From assembly GCA_945787595.1 (NCBI GenBank), contig CALZJV010000560.1:1-5451 (forward strand): a DNA stretch of 5,451 nucleotides, in the 5' to 3' direction. The translations under genes and the position numbers were made by a program. The notes beneath the pieces were generated by a model. That model was not told where the DNA came from, made no database searches, and worked only from the letters and a program-made list of their open reading frames with translations. Below are positions 5,049 to 5,451 of this stretch, piece by piece (position 1 is the stretch's first letter; the number at the start of each line of letters is the position of its first letter). The stretch comes from an uncultured Desulfobacterales bacterium (GTDB lineage Bacteria; Desulfobacterota; Desulfobacteria; Desulfobacterales; JAFDCJ01).

Positions 5049-5175
5049 GATTTTTAGTTATCTCCATCTTCTCTTCTTAATGAAAGTGGTTTCACCCTGG
5101 CATGATTTATGCTATAGCCGGATTGAATATTTTAGCCTCCGTTTCGTAGATACTACCCTATGGGCTGGAAGCGGG

Positions 5176-5262
5176 CTCGGAGAGGATTGCTATCGATTTT
5201 AATAGATAAGACAGAGCGAAGTCTCCGGCTCGTAGCGGATTTAGCGCCTACGCCTCGGAGAG
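5176..5262. repeat. GC-rich stem-loop with a direct repeat of one arm, upstream of the thioesterase
   Basis: TCTCCG (5222-5227) pairs with CGGAGA (5256-5261). Inside, a 3x3 internal loop leads to CGTAG (5231-5235) pairing with CTACG (5248-5252) and a 12-nt loop. CTCGGAGAG occurs twice, at 5176-5184 and 5254-5262, so the TCTCCG arm has two possible partners. It lies 130-215 nt ahead of the thioesterase start on the minus strand and could be leader RNA or an interspersed repeat. The rest of 5049-5451 shows no gene I can support. Confidence 0.5.
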
Positions 5263-5272
5263 CGATACCACA

Positions 5273-5314
5273 AATCTTCAATCTTAAATCTTAAATCGTC
5301 AATTTTCAATTCCG
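5273..5314. repeat. Six tandem heptads AATNNNN
   Basis: Six contiguous 7-nt units all begin AAT: AATCTTC (5273), AATCTTA (5280 and 5287), then units at 5294, 5301 and 5308. It is the longest uninterrupted heptad array in the window. The following 5315-5451 contains a CCGG-flanked short palindrome and otherwise nothing recognised. Confidence 0.8.
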
Positions 5315-5451
5315 GTTTATCCGGGTTGGGTCTATTGCGCTAAACTTGCCTTTAAACCCAGGTTCCCTTTTCTGAAAAGTATAAATATCCTGTAAATTCT
5401 TATTGTTACAATCCTTCTTGATGTGGACCTACTGTCTACACATGTATCGTC

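Noticed and set aside
5273..5314. CRISPR array
   Set aside because: Units are 7 nt and contiguous, without spacers; no cas genes are present.
5332..5451. Partial minus-strand gene entering from the right edge (39 open codons)
   Set aside because: No recognisable motif, basic low-complexity translation, and a stop after 39 codons; too little to support a coding call.

Overview
The window reads as a chromosomal aromatic amino acid locus of a Gram-negative, mid-GC bacterium. I infer Desulfobacterota (former Deltaproteobacteria), from the gene set (an ACT-domain protein, a type I-beta DAHP synthase and a P-protein in a row), the aromatic leader peptides and the style of the spacers. No ribosomal or other marker gene is present to confirm this.

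Left part (1-1133, minus strand): a type I-alpha DAHP synthase, cut by the left edge after 286 codons. Between its promoter (about 1105-1133) and its start codon lies a complete transcription attenuator. It has a 27-codon GTG-started leader peptide with the block YPYYWYYFYF, an antiterminator helix and an intrinsic terminator. Centre (1522-4228, plus strand): a promoter, a 28-codon GTG-started Phe-rich leader peptide, a chain of mutually exclusive hairpins ending in a strong terminator, then three genes: a tandem-ACT protein, a short type I-beta DAHP synthase (aroF) and chorismate mutase/prephenate dehydratase (pheA). Right part (4506-5048, minus strand): a hotdog-fold thioesterase facing pheA. 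From 5049 to the right edge I see no gene, only a GC-rich hairpin and an AT-rich repeat array.

How it works together: both DAHP synthases make the first intermediate of the shikimate pathway, and PheA converts chorismate to phenylpyruvate for phenylalanine. The two transcription units diverge, and each appears to sense charged aromatic tRNA through its own leader peptide. The left one reads mostly Tyr codons with Phe and one Trp; the right one reads Phe. AroF lacks the usual N-terminal regulatory domain, while a free-standing two-ACT protein is encoded directly upstream and overlaps it. PheA has a degenerate Phe-binding signature. Control therefore seems weighted toward attenuation, and perhaps toward an ACT partner acting in trans.

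A second theme is in the spacers. Most AT-rich intergenic stretches are built of degenerate 7-nt tandem units (1159-1179, 1441-1468, 3010-3044, 3111-3138, 4295-4347, 4378-4423, 4456-4476, 5273-5314). One array runs into the end of aroF. The attenuators contain none of these.
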